Positions 50,001-58,362 of a stretch of 64,000 bases of DNA are shown piece after piece. The position numbers and the translations under genes were made by a program. Where the stretch lies: NCBI GenBank assembly GCA_903904685.1, contig CAIVDS010000044.1, forward strand, positions 25,105-89,104. The letters run 5' to 3'. This DNA is from an uncultured Verrucomicrobiota bacterium. GTDB lineage: Bacteria; Verrucomicrobiota; Verrucomicrobiia; Opitutales; Opitutaceae. The notes below the pieces were generated by a model. It was not told the origin of the DNA. It saw nothing but the letters and a program-made list of their open reading frames with translations, and made no database searches. Each line of letters begins with the position of its first letter. The first letter of the stretch is position 1.

Positions 50001-50934
50001 GCAATCGGGCCACTTCATCAAAGATCCAAAAACCGGCAAGCCGCTGGTTATTATCGGCAGCGGCACAGAGGCGTTTGTCCTCGAAGTCACCGGCATCGAT
50101 CCGCAAGGCATTCATCGACTCGAAGGGACTGTACAACTCGGGAGTATGGCGTCACTCACGCCGGAAACGCCGGGTCGATACTCCATTCTTTACCGCACTT
50201 GGCCGAAGCTCTTCAGCGGGCGCTTCTTTGGGGTCACCGGCGACGGCTGGGGCTGGCGACCGGAAATTCCGTGGCTCACGATCAACGATGGCCCCAAGCA
50301 TGTGGCTGAGGTTCGCCTGCGGCGCGATGCAGGCGCGCTCCATATCTACGCCAATGTTTTTGATCCTGCTCCATTTTCCGGCGAATCCGCGGCGGTTACC
50401 TCCGTCGATTTTGGCAAGCTCCAAGGCCTTGAAGTGCTGATCGGCCCCACATTGCCGGAAAGGCGCACCGCACCGGTGGTCGGGGACACCCGCTTTTTTC
50501 TCACCGCCCAGCGCAATGGAGATACGCTGAAAGGGGTCTTGCTGGCATCGCGTCCGGCGAACGGCGGCCCCGATGCCCAGACGATGATTCCTATTCCGGG
50601 AGCCAAGGTGGCCGCCCGCGAGAATTGCAACGGATACGGCTATCATCTCGAAGCCGAAATCCCGCTGACGTTTTTACCGGAGCTAAGCGGTGCGCGGGAA
50701 GTTACCTACATCCGCAACTATCAGCCTGGCGCCAAGCTGAAGGGCGATTTCAACGAAACCTACACGCAGAGCAAACCCGACCTGACGAGCTCTGTCCGGC
50801 TGAATGCGGCCCTCTGGCAAAGCGCCACCCGCGGTGTGCGCCGGATTCCTTGGGTGCAGGACCGACAAAATGAGGCCGTGCCCCAGGCGATGAACCCCTC
50901 TCTTTGGGGCGTTGCCACCAGCCCCGATCCCTGA
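47026..50934 (+). CDS. Large exported protein with CBM9-like domains and beta-propeller-like centre
   Basis: A 1302-residue protein. The signal sequence is likely MVSIFALGLAMSGLAAAA (ATG 47095) after an extra 23-residue leader from ATG 47026. Residues about 45-260 look like a CBM9/DOMON-type carbohydrate-binding module (FKMDGDAAAWSALP; YDADAFYALFTVPD; AEIRIPWGVMGL). About 290-370 resembles a FlgD-type Ig fold (VIWNGRDEYGDPLPEGNYRW). The middle has repeated NHL-like strands (NAVARDAAGNIYVGEWG; SLCVGPDGNVWFMED). The C-terminal 220 residues look like a second CBM9-type module. The catalytic function is unknown. Confidence 0.75.
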   Translation: MIPDSRFGLTVCTPFLPREFPRRMVSIFALGLAMSGLAAAAQGQDVRSGDQPARITAVSQAFKMDGDAAAWSALPSVPIMGTADEVGRLKLAYDADAFYALFTVPDTSPLRNATSANDPAMMLKGGDAVGFTFGPVGGQGTPQRIMFSLLDGQPVAVVYRPVSTEKKPYTFESPVGKVAFDYVAKLPEAQVVFKIFPGGYNAEIRIPWGVMGLAPRDGLVFPFDAQIILSDGAGQKNSATGWWHSVGAGPFTFIDLPTEAQLYPDAWGKARLSATGVPLSGAVSAAAALPASGGIPIHFKLPRDAKVSFNITDQQGWILREVCVATPFPAGDNTVIWNGRDEYGDPLPEGNYRWKLAFFDGVGSKRIGGAGNSARPPFRTKDGKGDLGAIHGIPAALASDAEGVYHLGCTEEGNPGLTKLSPDGFALWKRSLGGGWGAGLAMAATDRLAAMIVHTKGKSLLTTMNPKTGKDASAGAAGSRFDLGDVNVTGLAICGNKACFGVSGKNQIGVLDLATGQRAPEITVPAPRDVRAFDDTHLLVTTGDQVLKLDLSTGRSSVLIPNLREPNAVARDAAGNIYVGEWGDRQQISKFSSAGKEIGRFGLARGRPANCTPYNPQMLHNVKSLCVGPDGNVWFMEDSSLRRVGVMTTGGQWQKDIFQTLPSQGGAGVDMDDPSRVFFHMGYDSMVEEARIDFAANARDPANPAAYWKIENIYMLTLTGDYASPAPDDVAALSTKSCILCPIAFTGTNGKRYLWQEGPLGSLWMESGGRMKPVLVIGGKGVDASTLFPKDKSLNWSDANGDGLPQAAEIELAEASTKENWRWIDRDLTLYGYGGKLKPYKVDARGVPYYHRGDWIPDITAGKPPEFYYRDRSYSIFPSPPAPDGARYDVFNTGAGQQRSFWDRSTYSRIARVKDGRIQWIAGQHDGTKKTPGGATYLWRPLGEVDGTVIVGDVDFQLMAYTSDGFGLGGVTPGHNEQMRDQPPEAIVQENVQSGHFIKDPKTGKPLVIIGSGTEAFVLEVTGIDPQGIHRLEGTVQLGSMASLTPETPGRYSILYRTWPKLFSGRFFGVTGDGWGWRPEIPWLTINDGPKHVAEVRLRRDAGALHIYANVFDPAPFSGESAAVTSVDFGKLQGLEVLIGPTLPERRTAPVVGDTRFFLTAQRNGDTLKGVLLASRPANGGPDAQTMIPIPGAKVAARENCNGYGYHLEAEIPLTFLPELSGAREVTYIRNYQPGAKLKGDFNETYTQSKPDLTSSVRLNAALWQSATRGVRRIPWVQDRQNEAVPQAMNPSLWGVATSPDP

Positions 50935-50961
50935 ACTGATCAGAGATATAATCTGTTTATT

Positions 50962-50978
50962 TATAATATTACGAGGAG
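50962..50978 (+). promoter_or_regulatory. TATAAT box and strong Shine-Dalgarno before the CBM9-esterase gene
   Basis: TATAAT at 50962-50967 and GAGGAG at 50973-50978, 8 bases before the ATG at 50987. A clear Shine-Dalgarno is rare in this window. The -35 box is not clear, and the two are close, so only the ribosome-binding site is well supported. Confidence 0.5.
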
Positions 50979-50986
50979 CCCATTAA

Positions 50987-53125
50987 ATGTTTAAAAAAAC
51001 TGTGTTTGCGGTGATCATGCTCACATCCGGATTGTTGGGACTGGTTGCGTCTGCGGCCGACTCGGCAACCCAGCCTGTTTACGCTGTGCCACGACTGGAA
51101 GGCATCGTGGTAGATGGCCGTGCGGACGATTGGGGCACACGCGGTTTCCGCGTCGATGCCATGGTGGATGCGGGCACCGGGCGCGTGCGCCTGGCGGCGG
51201 ACTTTGATCCCCGTTTCCGTCTCGGTTGGAACACGCAAGGACTGCTGGTGCTGGTGGAAGTCGATGACGATGTCGCCGATGAATCAGTCGATGAGAACGC
51301 CCTGTACCTACGGGACTCGGTGGAGCTTTTTGTGGCCACCCCCGACGGAGGGACGAGGTTGGTGCAAGTCTTGGCGTCGCCGGGGATTGATCCGCGACAT
51401 GGTGAGCTGCGATGCAAGGTTCTTGACCATCGGGCCAAGGAAGTCGTCAACAAGGTCCAGGAGTTGCCCAAGACGGCGATACAACTGGCGCGGACCGCCA
51501 CCAAGCATGGCTATATCATGGAGGCACTGCTGCCGTGGGCGAACCTGGGTTTGACGCCCAAGATGGGTGACGAAGTGGCCTTCCAGATTTTTCTGAATGA
51601 TTCCGACGGCGGTCCCAGGACCAAGGTGATGTGGTATCCGGTCGATGGTGCGCCTTCCAACGCCTCGTGCATGTATCGGCTTCGCTTGGCGAAGGAGGAG
51701 GACACTGCCGTCCGCGTCGCCTGCACGGCGGCGTATGAGCGTTTCCGCCGCACGCGCATCGGCGTGGTTGCCACGGGCGACCTTGCCGGGCACACCGTGG
51801 AGGTCTTCGATGGTAAGCGGAAACTGAGCAGCGGCGTGCTGGTGGCCGACGGACGTCGGGCGAGCGTTGAAATGACCTGCCCCATGCCGGACATCGGAAA
51901 GACCTATGGCCCGCTGACGGTGCGGGTGGATGGGACGGCGATGGCGTCGGTGGAACTGCCCGATGCCAGACAGGTGCGCCGCGATGCCTTTGACACCGCA
52001 CGATTGCATTTTGCGCGCAGCATTTTCAGCGGCACGATTTTTCCCGCCTGCGACTTCGAACAGCCAGTCTTGGTCGAGGATCTCATCGGGCCCTATGGCC
52101 TGCACACCGACTTCTACGCGGCCGATTTCACGCCGGTCAAGAGCGCCGAGAAACCGGGCCGCTATGGCGCGGTGGTCACCATCACCACGGACGGCGGCGC
52201 CGTGGGCAAACGGTTCCTCACGCTGTTCCGCCAGGCGCAAGCCGTGACGGGAGAAGACAGAATGCGGGGCGAGGTGACGTTTCCCAAGGGACTGGGGATC
52301 GATCCGCAGGTGGTGCGAAAGCAGTCGGATGCGGTGGTCGCGCGCATGGATTACTCGTTTATGCAGATGAGCAGGCATGGATCCGAATCGGCGATCTTTC
52401 TGGCCGGCCTCTTCGAGACCAAGCCGGACAGCCCTCCGCAGAGCGATGGGGGCACGGTCAATGATCAGCACTGGTGGTTTGAGTTGAAGCATCACACCGG
52501 CGACTTCGTGCTCTACGAGCACCATGTGCGGCTGCCGAAGAACTACGACGCCGATCCCAATGCCCGGCATCCCCTCATCCTCTTTCTGCACGGGTCCGAT
52601 GGTTCTCGCCCCGACGTCGCCAAGCAGGCCAAGAACGATATCGCGGCCTTCGCCGACGCGCACCCGGATTTCCCCTTCATCCTCGTCACGCCGGCGTGCC
52701 GGTGGAAAGAATGGTGGTCGACAGACGATCTGGGGGAACTGCTGGATGACGTCGCCAAGCGCTATCGCGTCGATCCGGACCGGGTTTATCTCACCGGACT
52801 GAGCATGGGTGGCTTCGGTACCTGGAGCATGGCCGCAGCCCAAGGCGAACGCTTTGCCGCCATCGTCCCCATCTGTGGCGGCGGCGATCCGGCGGACGCG
52901 GAGCGTCTCAAGACCCTGCCGACCTGGATATTCCATGGTGATGCGGATACCAATGTGCCGGTGGCGCGCAGCCTGGAGATGGAGGCCGCGCTGACCAAGG
53001 CGGGCGGAAAGCCCAAGATGACCATCTACCCCGGAGTCAAACACAACTCGTGGACTCAGACCTACTCCAACCCCGACCTGTACGCATGGCTGCTTGAACA
53101 GCGCCGCAGTCAAATAACCAAATAA
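50987..53125 (+). CDS. Exported CBM9-like domain fused to LpqC/feruloyl-esterase-type hydrolase
   Basis: A 712-residue protein. Signal peptide MFKKTVFAVIMLTSGLLGLV ending SAAD. Residues about 30-230 are a CBM9-like module (VVDGRADDWGTRGF; ALYLRDSVELFVATPD; GYIMEALLPWANLGL). Residues about 500-712 form an alpha/beta hydrolase: HPLILFLHGSDGSRPD (oxyanion region), nucleophile LTGLSMGGFGTW, Asp in WIFHGDADTNVPV and His in GVKHNSW. It fits esterases releasing ferulate or acetate from plant polysaccharide. It follows the large protein by 52 bases. Confidence 0.85.
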   Translation: MFKKTVFAVIMLTSGLLGLVASAADSATQPVYAVPRLEGIVVDGRADDWGTRGFRVDAMVDAGTGRVRLAADFDPRFRLGWNTQGLLVLVEVDDDVADESVDENALYLRDSVELFVATPDGGTRLVQVLASPGIDPRHGELRCKVLDHRAKEVVNKVQELPKTAIQLARTATKHGYIMEALLPWANLGLTPKMGDEVAFQIFLNDSDGGPRTKVMWYPVDGAPSNASCMYRLRLAKEEDTAVRVACTAAYERFRRTRIGVVATGDLAGHTVEVFDGKRKLSSGVLVADGRRASVEMTCPMPDIGKTYGPLTVRVDGTAMASVELPDARQVRRDAFDTARLHFARSIFSGTIFPACDFEQPVLVEDLIGPYGLHTDFYAADFTPVKSAEKPGRYGAVVTITTDGGAVGKRFLTLFRQAQAVTGEDRMRGEVTFPKGLGIDPQVVRKQSDAVVARMDYSFMQMSRHGSESAIFLAGLFETKPDSPPQSDGGTVNDQHWWFELKHHTGDFVLYEHHVRLPKNYDADPNARHPLILFLHGSDGSRPDVAKQAKNDIAAFADAHPDFPFILVTPACRWKEWWSTDDLGELLDDVAKRYRVDPDRVYLTGLSMGGFGTWSMAAAQGERFAAIVPICGGGDPADAERLKTLPTWIFHGDADTNVPVARSLEMEAALTKAGGKPKMTIYPGVKHNSWTQTYSNPDLYAWLLEQRRSQITK

Positions 53126-53223
53126 CCGAAGCCAAGAAATCTGGACGGATGATAGAAACTGACAAAACATGGCTGTTCCCTTTGGGGCGCAGCCACCAGC
53201 CCAGATCCCTGAACCAATCCTTT

Positions 53224-54903
53224 ATGTCGTCCATTGTTTTTTCGCCCCGTGCGGCTCTCGCGTCGGCGCTGTTCATTCTCCTTTGCGGACATGCCGGAGC
53301 GGATATCAGGATGTCCTCCATTTTCGGCGACCACATGGTCCTTCAACAGGACGCGAAATTGCCGGTTTGGGGTTGGGCCGATCCAGGGGAGAAAGTAACG
53401 GTGACGGTGGGCGGCAATACTGCCGTCGCCACGGCGGGCGCGGATGGGAAATGGCGCGTGACCTTGGCCCCGCTGGCCGAAACGTCCAAGCCGGTGACGG
53501 TAACCGTGGCAGGCAAAAATACGGTTACCTTCGGCGACGTGCTCATCGGCGATGTCTGGATTTGTTCCGGTCAATCGAACATGGAGTATGGCGGTGGCAA
53601 GACGGCAGACGATGTCGACAACCCCAATATCCGGATTTTTTGGGTGATTAAAAACGCAACGCTCACGCCGCAGGAAAATTTCGGCGAGTCGGCGCCGGAA
53701 CGCCCGTTGTACGGGAAATGGCAGGTCTGCACCCGGCAAAGTCTCGCGCAGGATGGAAGCTGGAACGGATTTTCCGCCGTCGGCTACTTCTTCGCCCGCG
53801 ATGTCTATCAGGCGACCAAGCGTCCGATTGGCATGATCGGAGCCTACTGGGGCGGGACGCCGGCCCAGGCGTGGACGAGTCTTCCAGCCCTGGAGCAAAA
53901 TCCGGCGCTTTCCCATTATGCCGACATCGTCAAGAATCTGACGCCGGCGCAACAGAGTCTGTTTCCCGCCAATTGGGTCACCTACGACGTGGCCGGACGA
54001 AAATGGGATGCGTCTATCGGGGACACTTACCGGAAAACCGTGCTGAAACCGTGGCAGGACGAGACGAAAAAAGCCAAAGAGGCCGGACAGCCTCCGCCTC
54101 CGCCCCCCGCCCCGCCATCGTCCCCTCAACCGCGCAACCCGGGGAATATCGCCACGCCCGCCGCGCTTTTCAACGGCATGATCAACCCGCTGATTCCCTA
54201 CGCCATCAAGGGGGCCATCTGGTATCAGGGCGAATCGAACGAGGGCACCTGCGTCGAATATGCGACTCTTTTCCCCGCGATGATTGGCGACTGGCGCAAG
54301 CGGTGGGAGCAGGGGGATTTCCCGTTTCTCTTCGTGCAGTTGCCAAACTTTCAGGCGTATCGGGCGCCCGGCGACTCGACGCATGACCGCTGGGCCGTCC
54401 TGCGCGAGAGTCAGGCCAAGGCGCTCGCGCTGCCCAACACCGGCATGGCCGTCACTATCGACATCGGCGACCCCGATAATATTCATCCCCGCGACAAAAT
54501 CGACGTCGGTGCGCGGCTGGCCCTCGTCGCCCGGCATGTCGTTTACGGGGAAAACATCGTCTATACCGGTCCGACGTTCGATTCCCTCAAAGTGGAAGGC
54601 CGCAAAATCCGCCTCGCATTCAAGAATGTCGGCGGCGGCCTCGTCATGGGCGTGCCTCCCTGGACTCCCGATGGCAAACCGGTCCCGCCGCCCGCGGCCT
54701 TGACCGGTTTTGAAATCGCCGGCCAGGACAGGAAATGGATTTCCGCCGAGGCGGTCATCGACGGGGCCTCGGTTGTGGTTTCCGGCCCGCAGGTCGCCTC
54801 TCCCGTCGCGGTCCGCTACGGCTGGGCCAACAATCCTTCCTGCAATCTCTACAACAAAGAGGGTCTGCCCGCCTCCCCCTTCCGTACCGACGACCGGAAT
54901 TAA
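53224..54903 (+). CDS. Sialate O-acetylesterase-like SGNH protein
   Basis: A 559-residue exported protein; the signal peptide runs MSSIVFSPRAALASALFILL to about GADI. A beta-sandwich follows (MSSIFGDHMVLQQDAKLPVWG; VTVTVGGNTAVATAG), then the SGNH core: DVWICSGQSNMEYG (catalytic Ser), YWGGTPAQAW, AIWYQGESNEG, IDIGDPDNIHPRDKIDVG (catalytic Asp/His). A Pro-rich segment at about residues 285-305 interrupts it. It removes acetyl groups from sugars; the substrate is not determined. The upstream ATG at 53149 gives a leader before the signal peptide. Confidence 0.9.
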   Translation: MSSIVFSPRAALASALFILLCGHAGADIRMSSIFGDHMVLQQDAKLPVWGWADPGEKVTVTVGGNTAVATAGADGKWRVTLAPLAETSKPVTVTVAGKNTVTFGDVLIGDVWICSGQSNMEYGGGKTADDVDNPNIRIFWVIKNATLTPQENFGESAPERPLYGKWQVCTRQSLAQDGSWNGFSAVGYFFARDVYQATKRPIGMIGAYWGGTPAQAWTSLPALEQNPALSHYADIVKNLTPAQQSLFPANWVTYDVAGRKWDASIGDTYRKTVLKPWQDETKKAKEAGQPPPPPPAPPSSPQPRNPGNIATPAALFNGMINPLIPYAIKGAIWYQGESNEGTCVEYATLFPAMIGDWRKRWEQGDFPFLFVQLPNFQAYRAPGDSTHDRWAVLRESQAKALALPNTGMAVTIDIGDPDNIHPRDKIDVGARLALVARHVVYGENIVYTGPTFDSLKVEGRKIRLAFKNVGGGLVMGVPPWTPDGKPVPPPAALTGFEIAGQDRKWISAEAVIDGASVVVSGPQVASPVAVRYGWANNPSCNLYNKEGLPASPFRTDDRN

Positions 54904-55072
54904 GGTAACCGGGGGCGGGTGGCATGAGCGGCGTCATGCGCCTGCCCCGGCTTTTGTCCGCTCATGTTACCCGACCCCCTTGGCTCGGTGGCGTGCACTC
55001 TGCCGAGGGTCTGGAAACTCCACCCATTTGGCATAACCGGCCTCCACGGACTCCCTAACGGGCTTCGAAGGC

Positions 55073-55240
55073 CGGCTATCCGACCCTGAAGCGACGCTAT
55101 CTCACTCTAAAGTCGGACTAGCAGACAATAAATAAGTATCAGAGCACTCTAAATAAAGACTGATGAACTACCAATTAGGATTACCGGAGTCTTAAATTGG
55201 ACTAAAAAACCATGAAGTCGGGCTATCGGACCGTGAAAAC
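55073..55240 (+). repeat. Eight degenerate 21-bp tandem units
   Basis: In the 639-base gene-free gap 54904-55542. Exactly 8 x 21 bases, with consensus near ggaCTATCgGACCcTGAAgtC. Read in frame the units give RLSDPEA, TLSHSKV, GLADNK*, VSEHSK*, RLMNYQL, GLPES*I, GLKNHEV and GLSDREN, a decayed heptapeptide related to GLSDHEV. Units 3, 4 and 6 contain stops. Units 1, 7 and 8 fit best. Downstream DNA (55241-55510) is AT-rich with no recognised gene. Confidence 0.75.
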
Positions 55241-55514
55241 CGCTCATTTTGATTGAATTTGCCTCATCTTGCCCTGTTTTCGGCCAAAAATGTCAAAAAG
55301 CGGTGCCAACCGGTCAAAAACCAACGAAAGCCACCCCAAGCGCAATCGCCCAAAATGAAGCCCGAGGGTAAAACCGATCAAACCAGTTCTCTTACCTTTG
55401 GCTTGGCCACCGCACAGGCCAAGCCGCTCAGAGCTCAAGTGCAGTGGCCTATCACCTTGTCATGGAAATCAAAAATCAACACAACTCGCCGCAGCCCATT
55501 GGCTCGCTCGGCCC

Positions 55515-55580
55515 AGCGTCACCAGTATTGGAAAAAGGGCGTTTAGTGGCTGTTATCGCCTGACACCAGCGGCAGCGTAA
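55515..55580 (+). pseudogene. Remnant of a BspA-type leucine-rich repeat (LRR_5)
   Basis: The frame reads SVTSIGKRAFSGCYRLT then PAAA and a stop. This is the 17-residue core of the BspA/LRR_5 repeat (VTSIGxxAFxGCxxLT). Only one repeat is present and it overlaps the last codons of the convergent hydrolase gene, so it is a fragment, or a coincidence. No other LRR lies within the window. Confidence 0.4.
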
Positions 55581-56985
55581 GCAACGCCGAACCCGCCTCG
55601 GTGCCCTCCACGTTCTTCGTGCGGGCGAAGACGTGCAGGGCCTGCGTCTGTGCACGCACTTCGGCGGACAGTGAAAGCGTGGTCGCATACGTCTGCGCGT
55701 CTGGTTCCGGCGCGGTGGCGGCAAGCTTTTCCCACTTCCACTTTGACGGATCGCTGCGTCGATCCGCGCGCAGCGTCATGTCGTGCAGCGGTTCCAGTGC
55801 ATAGAAAAACTCCACCGGCGCGGTGTCGGACTTCACGGAGAATTTCCATCCATCCTTCTCTTGCTCCAAAAGCACCGGTCCGATTTTCGGCTGCGTGCCC
55901 TTATGCTGAAGCTCACGGTCAAAGAAACGGATTGTCTGCGCAAAATTCCAGAACCCGTGGCCTTGATTCGGCGCGATCAGAATCTGCTTCGGCTCCGGCA
56001 AAGCCTGATAATGCCGCGCCGTCTTCGTGATCGTGAAAGCCGAGTCGTTGCTTCCCACCAGATAAAGGATCGGCAGCGGCACGGAACGCCGGTTCAGCAG
56101 CACCTCGGAATCAAAACGGGCCCGCCAGTCCTGCACCTGCTCCGGCGTGAATTGTTTCGGCGAGAGACTGTTGTAGCTCGGCTCGCCAATGCCGAAGCCC
56201 GCCGAGTAAACCGTCGGTGCCACCGCCTTGATGCGCAGATCAATCGCCGCCAACAGCGACGAAAAAATCCCTCCATACGACGCCCCCGTCGCGCCGATGC
56301 GCGTGGCATCGACTTCGGGCCGCGCCGCCACCCAGGTGATCGCACGCCTACCCGCCATCATCGCCTGATAAAAAAGACCGTCCCTCCAATCATTGCCCGA
56401 CTGCATCCAGTCCTTGGAAAAATCCAGCGTGCCGAACGTCGAATAAGACGGCTCCGGTACATCGGCTGCCAGTGGTCCGGCTTTGATCGCCGGATCGGGG
56501 TTCCACTCGAAATACATCACCGCATACCCCGCGGCTACCAAATCCCTCACCGCGTCCAAATAACGCGGATCGATGCGGCGCGGCGGACCAAAGCCACCCC
56601 CGCTGAATCCCGGGATCGCGGTGGGGTTGACCGGCTTGCCCGGTTCGCTCCTCATCAGAAAACGACCATCGATCTTCGTGATCTCCCCAAACTTACCATG
56701 CGTCATTACGATCACCGGCACCTTGTTCTTCGCGCTCGCCGAATAGGGAACCGCATACACGGCGTGAATGCGCATCGGCTGCCCCCCGTAGATGATGCTG
56801 GTGTAACGGAACTCTGTCCACTTCCAGCCCGTCTCTTTTTTCTCCTGCTGGATCGTCTCGGCGAACGGCAGACTTTCTGGTTCAGCAAAATAATTCGCAG
56901 GCATCGGCGGAGGAACCGGTAGCGGCTCCGCACGCGCCAATGCGACCAGACCGACTAACAACCCAACAAGAGATCGTCGTTTCAT
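55543..56985 (-). CDS. Exported alpha/beta hydrolase (acetylxylan-esterase/dienelactone-hydrolase-like)
   Basis: A 480-residue protein with signal peptide MKRRSLVGLLVGLVALARAE. The hydrolase fold has VPVIVMTHGKFG, YAVMYFEWNPDP, nucleophile RIGATGASYGGIFSSLLAA, Asp region LYLVGSNDSAFT and His in NQGHGFWNF. A C-terminal domain of about 110 residues follows. It resembles cross-class esterases acting on sugars; the substrate is unknown. It converges on the acetylesterase operon. Confidence 0.8.
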   Translation of the reverse strand: MKRRSLVGLLVGLVALARAEPLPVPPPMPANYFAEPESLPFAETIQQEKKETGWKWTEFRYTSIIYGGQPMRIHAVYAVPYSASAKNKVPVIVMTHGKFGEITKIDGRFLMRSEPGKPVNPTAIPGFSGGGFGPPRRIDPRYLDAVRDLVAAGYAVMYFEWNPDPAIKAGPLAADVPEPSYSTFGTLDFSKDWMQSGNDWRDGLFYQAMMAGRRAITWVAARPEVDATRIGATGASYGGIFSSLLAAIDLRIKAVAPTVYSAGFGIGEPSYNSLSPKQFTPEQVQDWRARFDSEVLLNRRSVPLPILYLVGSNDSAFTITKTARHYQALPEPKQILIAPNQGHGFWNFAQTIRFFDRELQHKGTQPKIGPVLLEQEKDGWKFSVKSDTAPVEFFYALEPLHDMTLRADRRSDPSKWKWEKLAATAPEPDAQTYATTLSLSAEVRAQTQALHVFARTKNVEGTEAGSALLTLPLVSGDNSH

Positions 56986-57171
56986 TTGGATATATAAGAA
57001 TTGAGAGTAAGGCGGAAGGGAATCGCTCTTTGCCGGTTTCCTTTTTTGGGCGTGGGACCGTTATGAGAGCATAAGAAACAAGGGAGCAGCCCAGAGATGT
57101 CGGGGAGGGGCGCTGATTGTTGATTTCAAGGGCTTGAAATAAGAGGACCGAAAGGAAGTCCCGTAAGAGGG

Positions 57172-57606
57172 TTAAGATGGGTGCTCGCCGCGCGTGGCGC
57201 AGTTGACCCACTCGGTCGAGCCGTCGGCGTAGCGTTCTTTTTTCCAGACGGGCACGCGGACTTTCACCTCGTCGATGAGATAGCGGCAGGCGTCGAAGGC
57301 CGCGCCGCGATGCGCGGCGGCCACGCCAATCCACACAGCGAGGTCGCCGATTTTAAGGGCGCCCGTGCGGTGGACGCAGACGACGCGGGTCACAGAGAAT
57401 TTCTCCAATGCTTCGGCGATAATGCGGGCGCCTTCCTTCTCGGCCAACGCGCCGTAGGCCTCGTAGTCGAGGGCGAGCACCGGGCGGCCATCGTTGTGGT
57501 TGCGCACCCAGCCTTCAAAGGTGACGCAGGCTCCGGCATGGGCGTCGGCAAGGGATGCCTTGAGCGCGGCAGGATCGAGTGGTTGGGCGGAGAGACGGAA
57601 GCTCAT
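57172..57606 (-). CDS. moaE: Molybdopterin synthase catalytic subunit MoaE
   Basis: A 144-residue subunit that with MoaD inserts the dithiolene into molybdopterin. AGACVTFEGWVRNHNDG and CVHRTGALKIGD... with the AHRGAAFDACRYLIDEVKVRVPVWKKERY signature carry the conserved Arg/Lys residues. It starts 7 bases after the stop of moaD. It is the last gene of the operon. Confidence 0.94.
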   Translation of the reverse strand: MSFRLSAQPLDPAALKASLADAHAGACVTFEGWVRNHNDGRPVLALDYEAYGALAEKEGARIIAEALEKFSVTRVVCVHRTGALKIGDLAVWIGVAAAHRGAAFDACRYLIDEVKVRVPVWKKERYADGSTEWVNCATRGEHPS

Positions 57607-57613
57607 GGCATGA

Positions 57614-57856
57614 TCAACCGCCGGCGACGGGAGGAATGAAGACGATCTCGTCGCCATCCTTGAGCGGCGCGGGCCAGGCGGCGAACTCGCCGTTCACGGC
57701 GGCGCGGAGACGTTCGGGCGGGAGCGTGAAACCGTGGCGGGCGCGCAGTTCGGCATAGAGCGCGGCGGCGTCGGGCGCGGCGGTCGAGAGGGTTTCCTGC
57801 GACAGGCCGCGTTGTTCGCGCAGGAGCGCGAAATACTGGACGCGGACGGTCTTCAC
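57614..57856 (-). CDS. moaD: Molybdopterin synthase sulfur carrier MoaD
   Basis: An 80-residue ubiquitin-like protein that ends in the sulfur-accepting PPVAGG. The start is GTG at 57856, overlapping the last codon of moaC. VQYFALLREQRG and the later VNGEFAAWPAPLKDGDEIVFIP fit the family. Confidence 0.93.
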   Translation of the reverse strand: MKTVRVQYFALLREQRGLSQETLSTAAPDAAALYAELRARHGFTLPPERLRAAVNGEFAAWPAPLKDGDEIVFIPPVAGG

Positions 57857-58341
57857 GCGCCGGCCTTGAAGTCTTTTTTGCCGCCGGTTTTTTCGATGAG
57901 GCGGATGTCTTTGATGACGATGTTGGGCGAGATGGCCTTGCCCATGTCGTAGAGGGTGAGCGCGGCGACGGTCGCGCCGGTGAGCGCCTCCATCTCGACG
58001 CCGGTCTTGGCCTCGGTGGAAACGCGGCAGTGGATGGCGACCTCGATCGCGCCGGAGGCGTCGGCGAGGCCGGGCTTGATCTCGATCTGGCAGTCTTCGA
58101 GCGCGAGCGGATGGCACAGCGGGATCAGGTCGCCGGTGCGTTTCGCGCCCATCACGCCGGCGAGGCTGGCGGTCTGGAAGACGGGGCCTTTTTTGCCGGC
58201 GATCTCGCGGTTGGTGATGAGCGCGGCGAGGGCGCGCGGGAGCACGACGGTGGCCACGGCATGCGCGGTGCGGCGGGTGGCGGTCTTGGGGCCGATATTG
58301 ACCATCGCGGGTTGGTTCTTCGCGTCGATGTGGGTGAGCAT
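57853..58341 (-). CDS. moaC: Cyclic pyranopterin monophosphate synthase MoaC
   Basis: A 162-residue enzyme that acts on the MoaA product. Signatures: IPLCHPLALEDCQIEI (active-site His), VSTEAKTGVEMEALTGATVAALTLYDMGKA and the catalytic Lys region. It overlaps moaD by 4 bases and lies 21 bases after moeA. Confidence 0.95.
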   Translation of the reverse strand: MLTHIDAKNQPAMVNIGPKTATRRTAHAVATVVLPRALAALITNREIAGKKGPVFQTASLAGVMGAKRTGDLIPLCHPLALEDCQIEIKPGLADASGAIEVAIHCRVSTEAKTGVEMEALTGATVAALTLYDMGKAISPNIVIKDIRLIEKTGGKKDFKAGA

Positions 58342-58362
58342 GGCAAAGAAACTAGCGCGGAT

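Noticed and set aside
51308-53170. A 620-codon minus-strand frame over the CBM9-esterase gene
   Set aside because: Shadow of the plus-strand gene, rich in His/Arg/Gly without recognisable motifs.
55253-55546. A 97-codon hypothetical gene in the gap before the hydrolase
   Set aside because: Low-complexity Lys/Pro/Gln translation, no ribosome-binding site, overlaps the decayed repeat flank and the convergent gene end.
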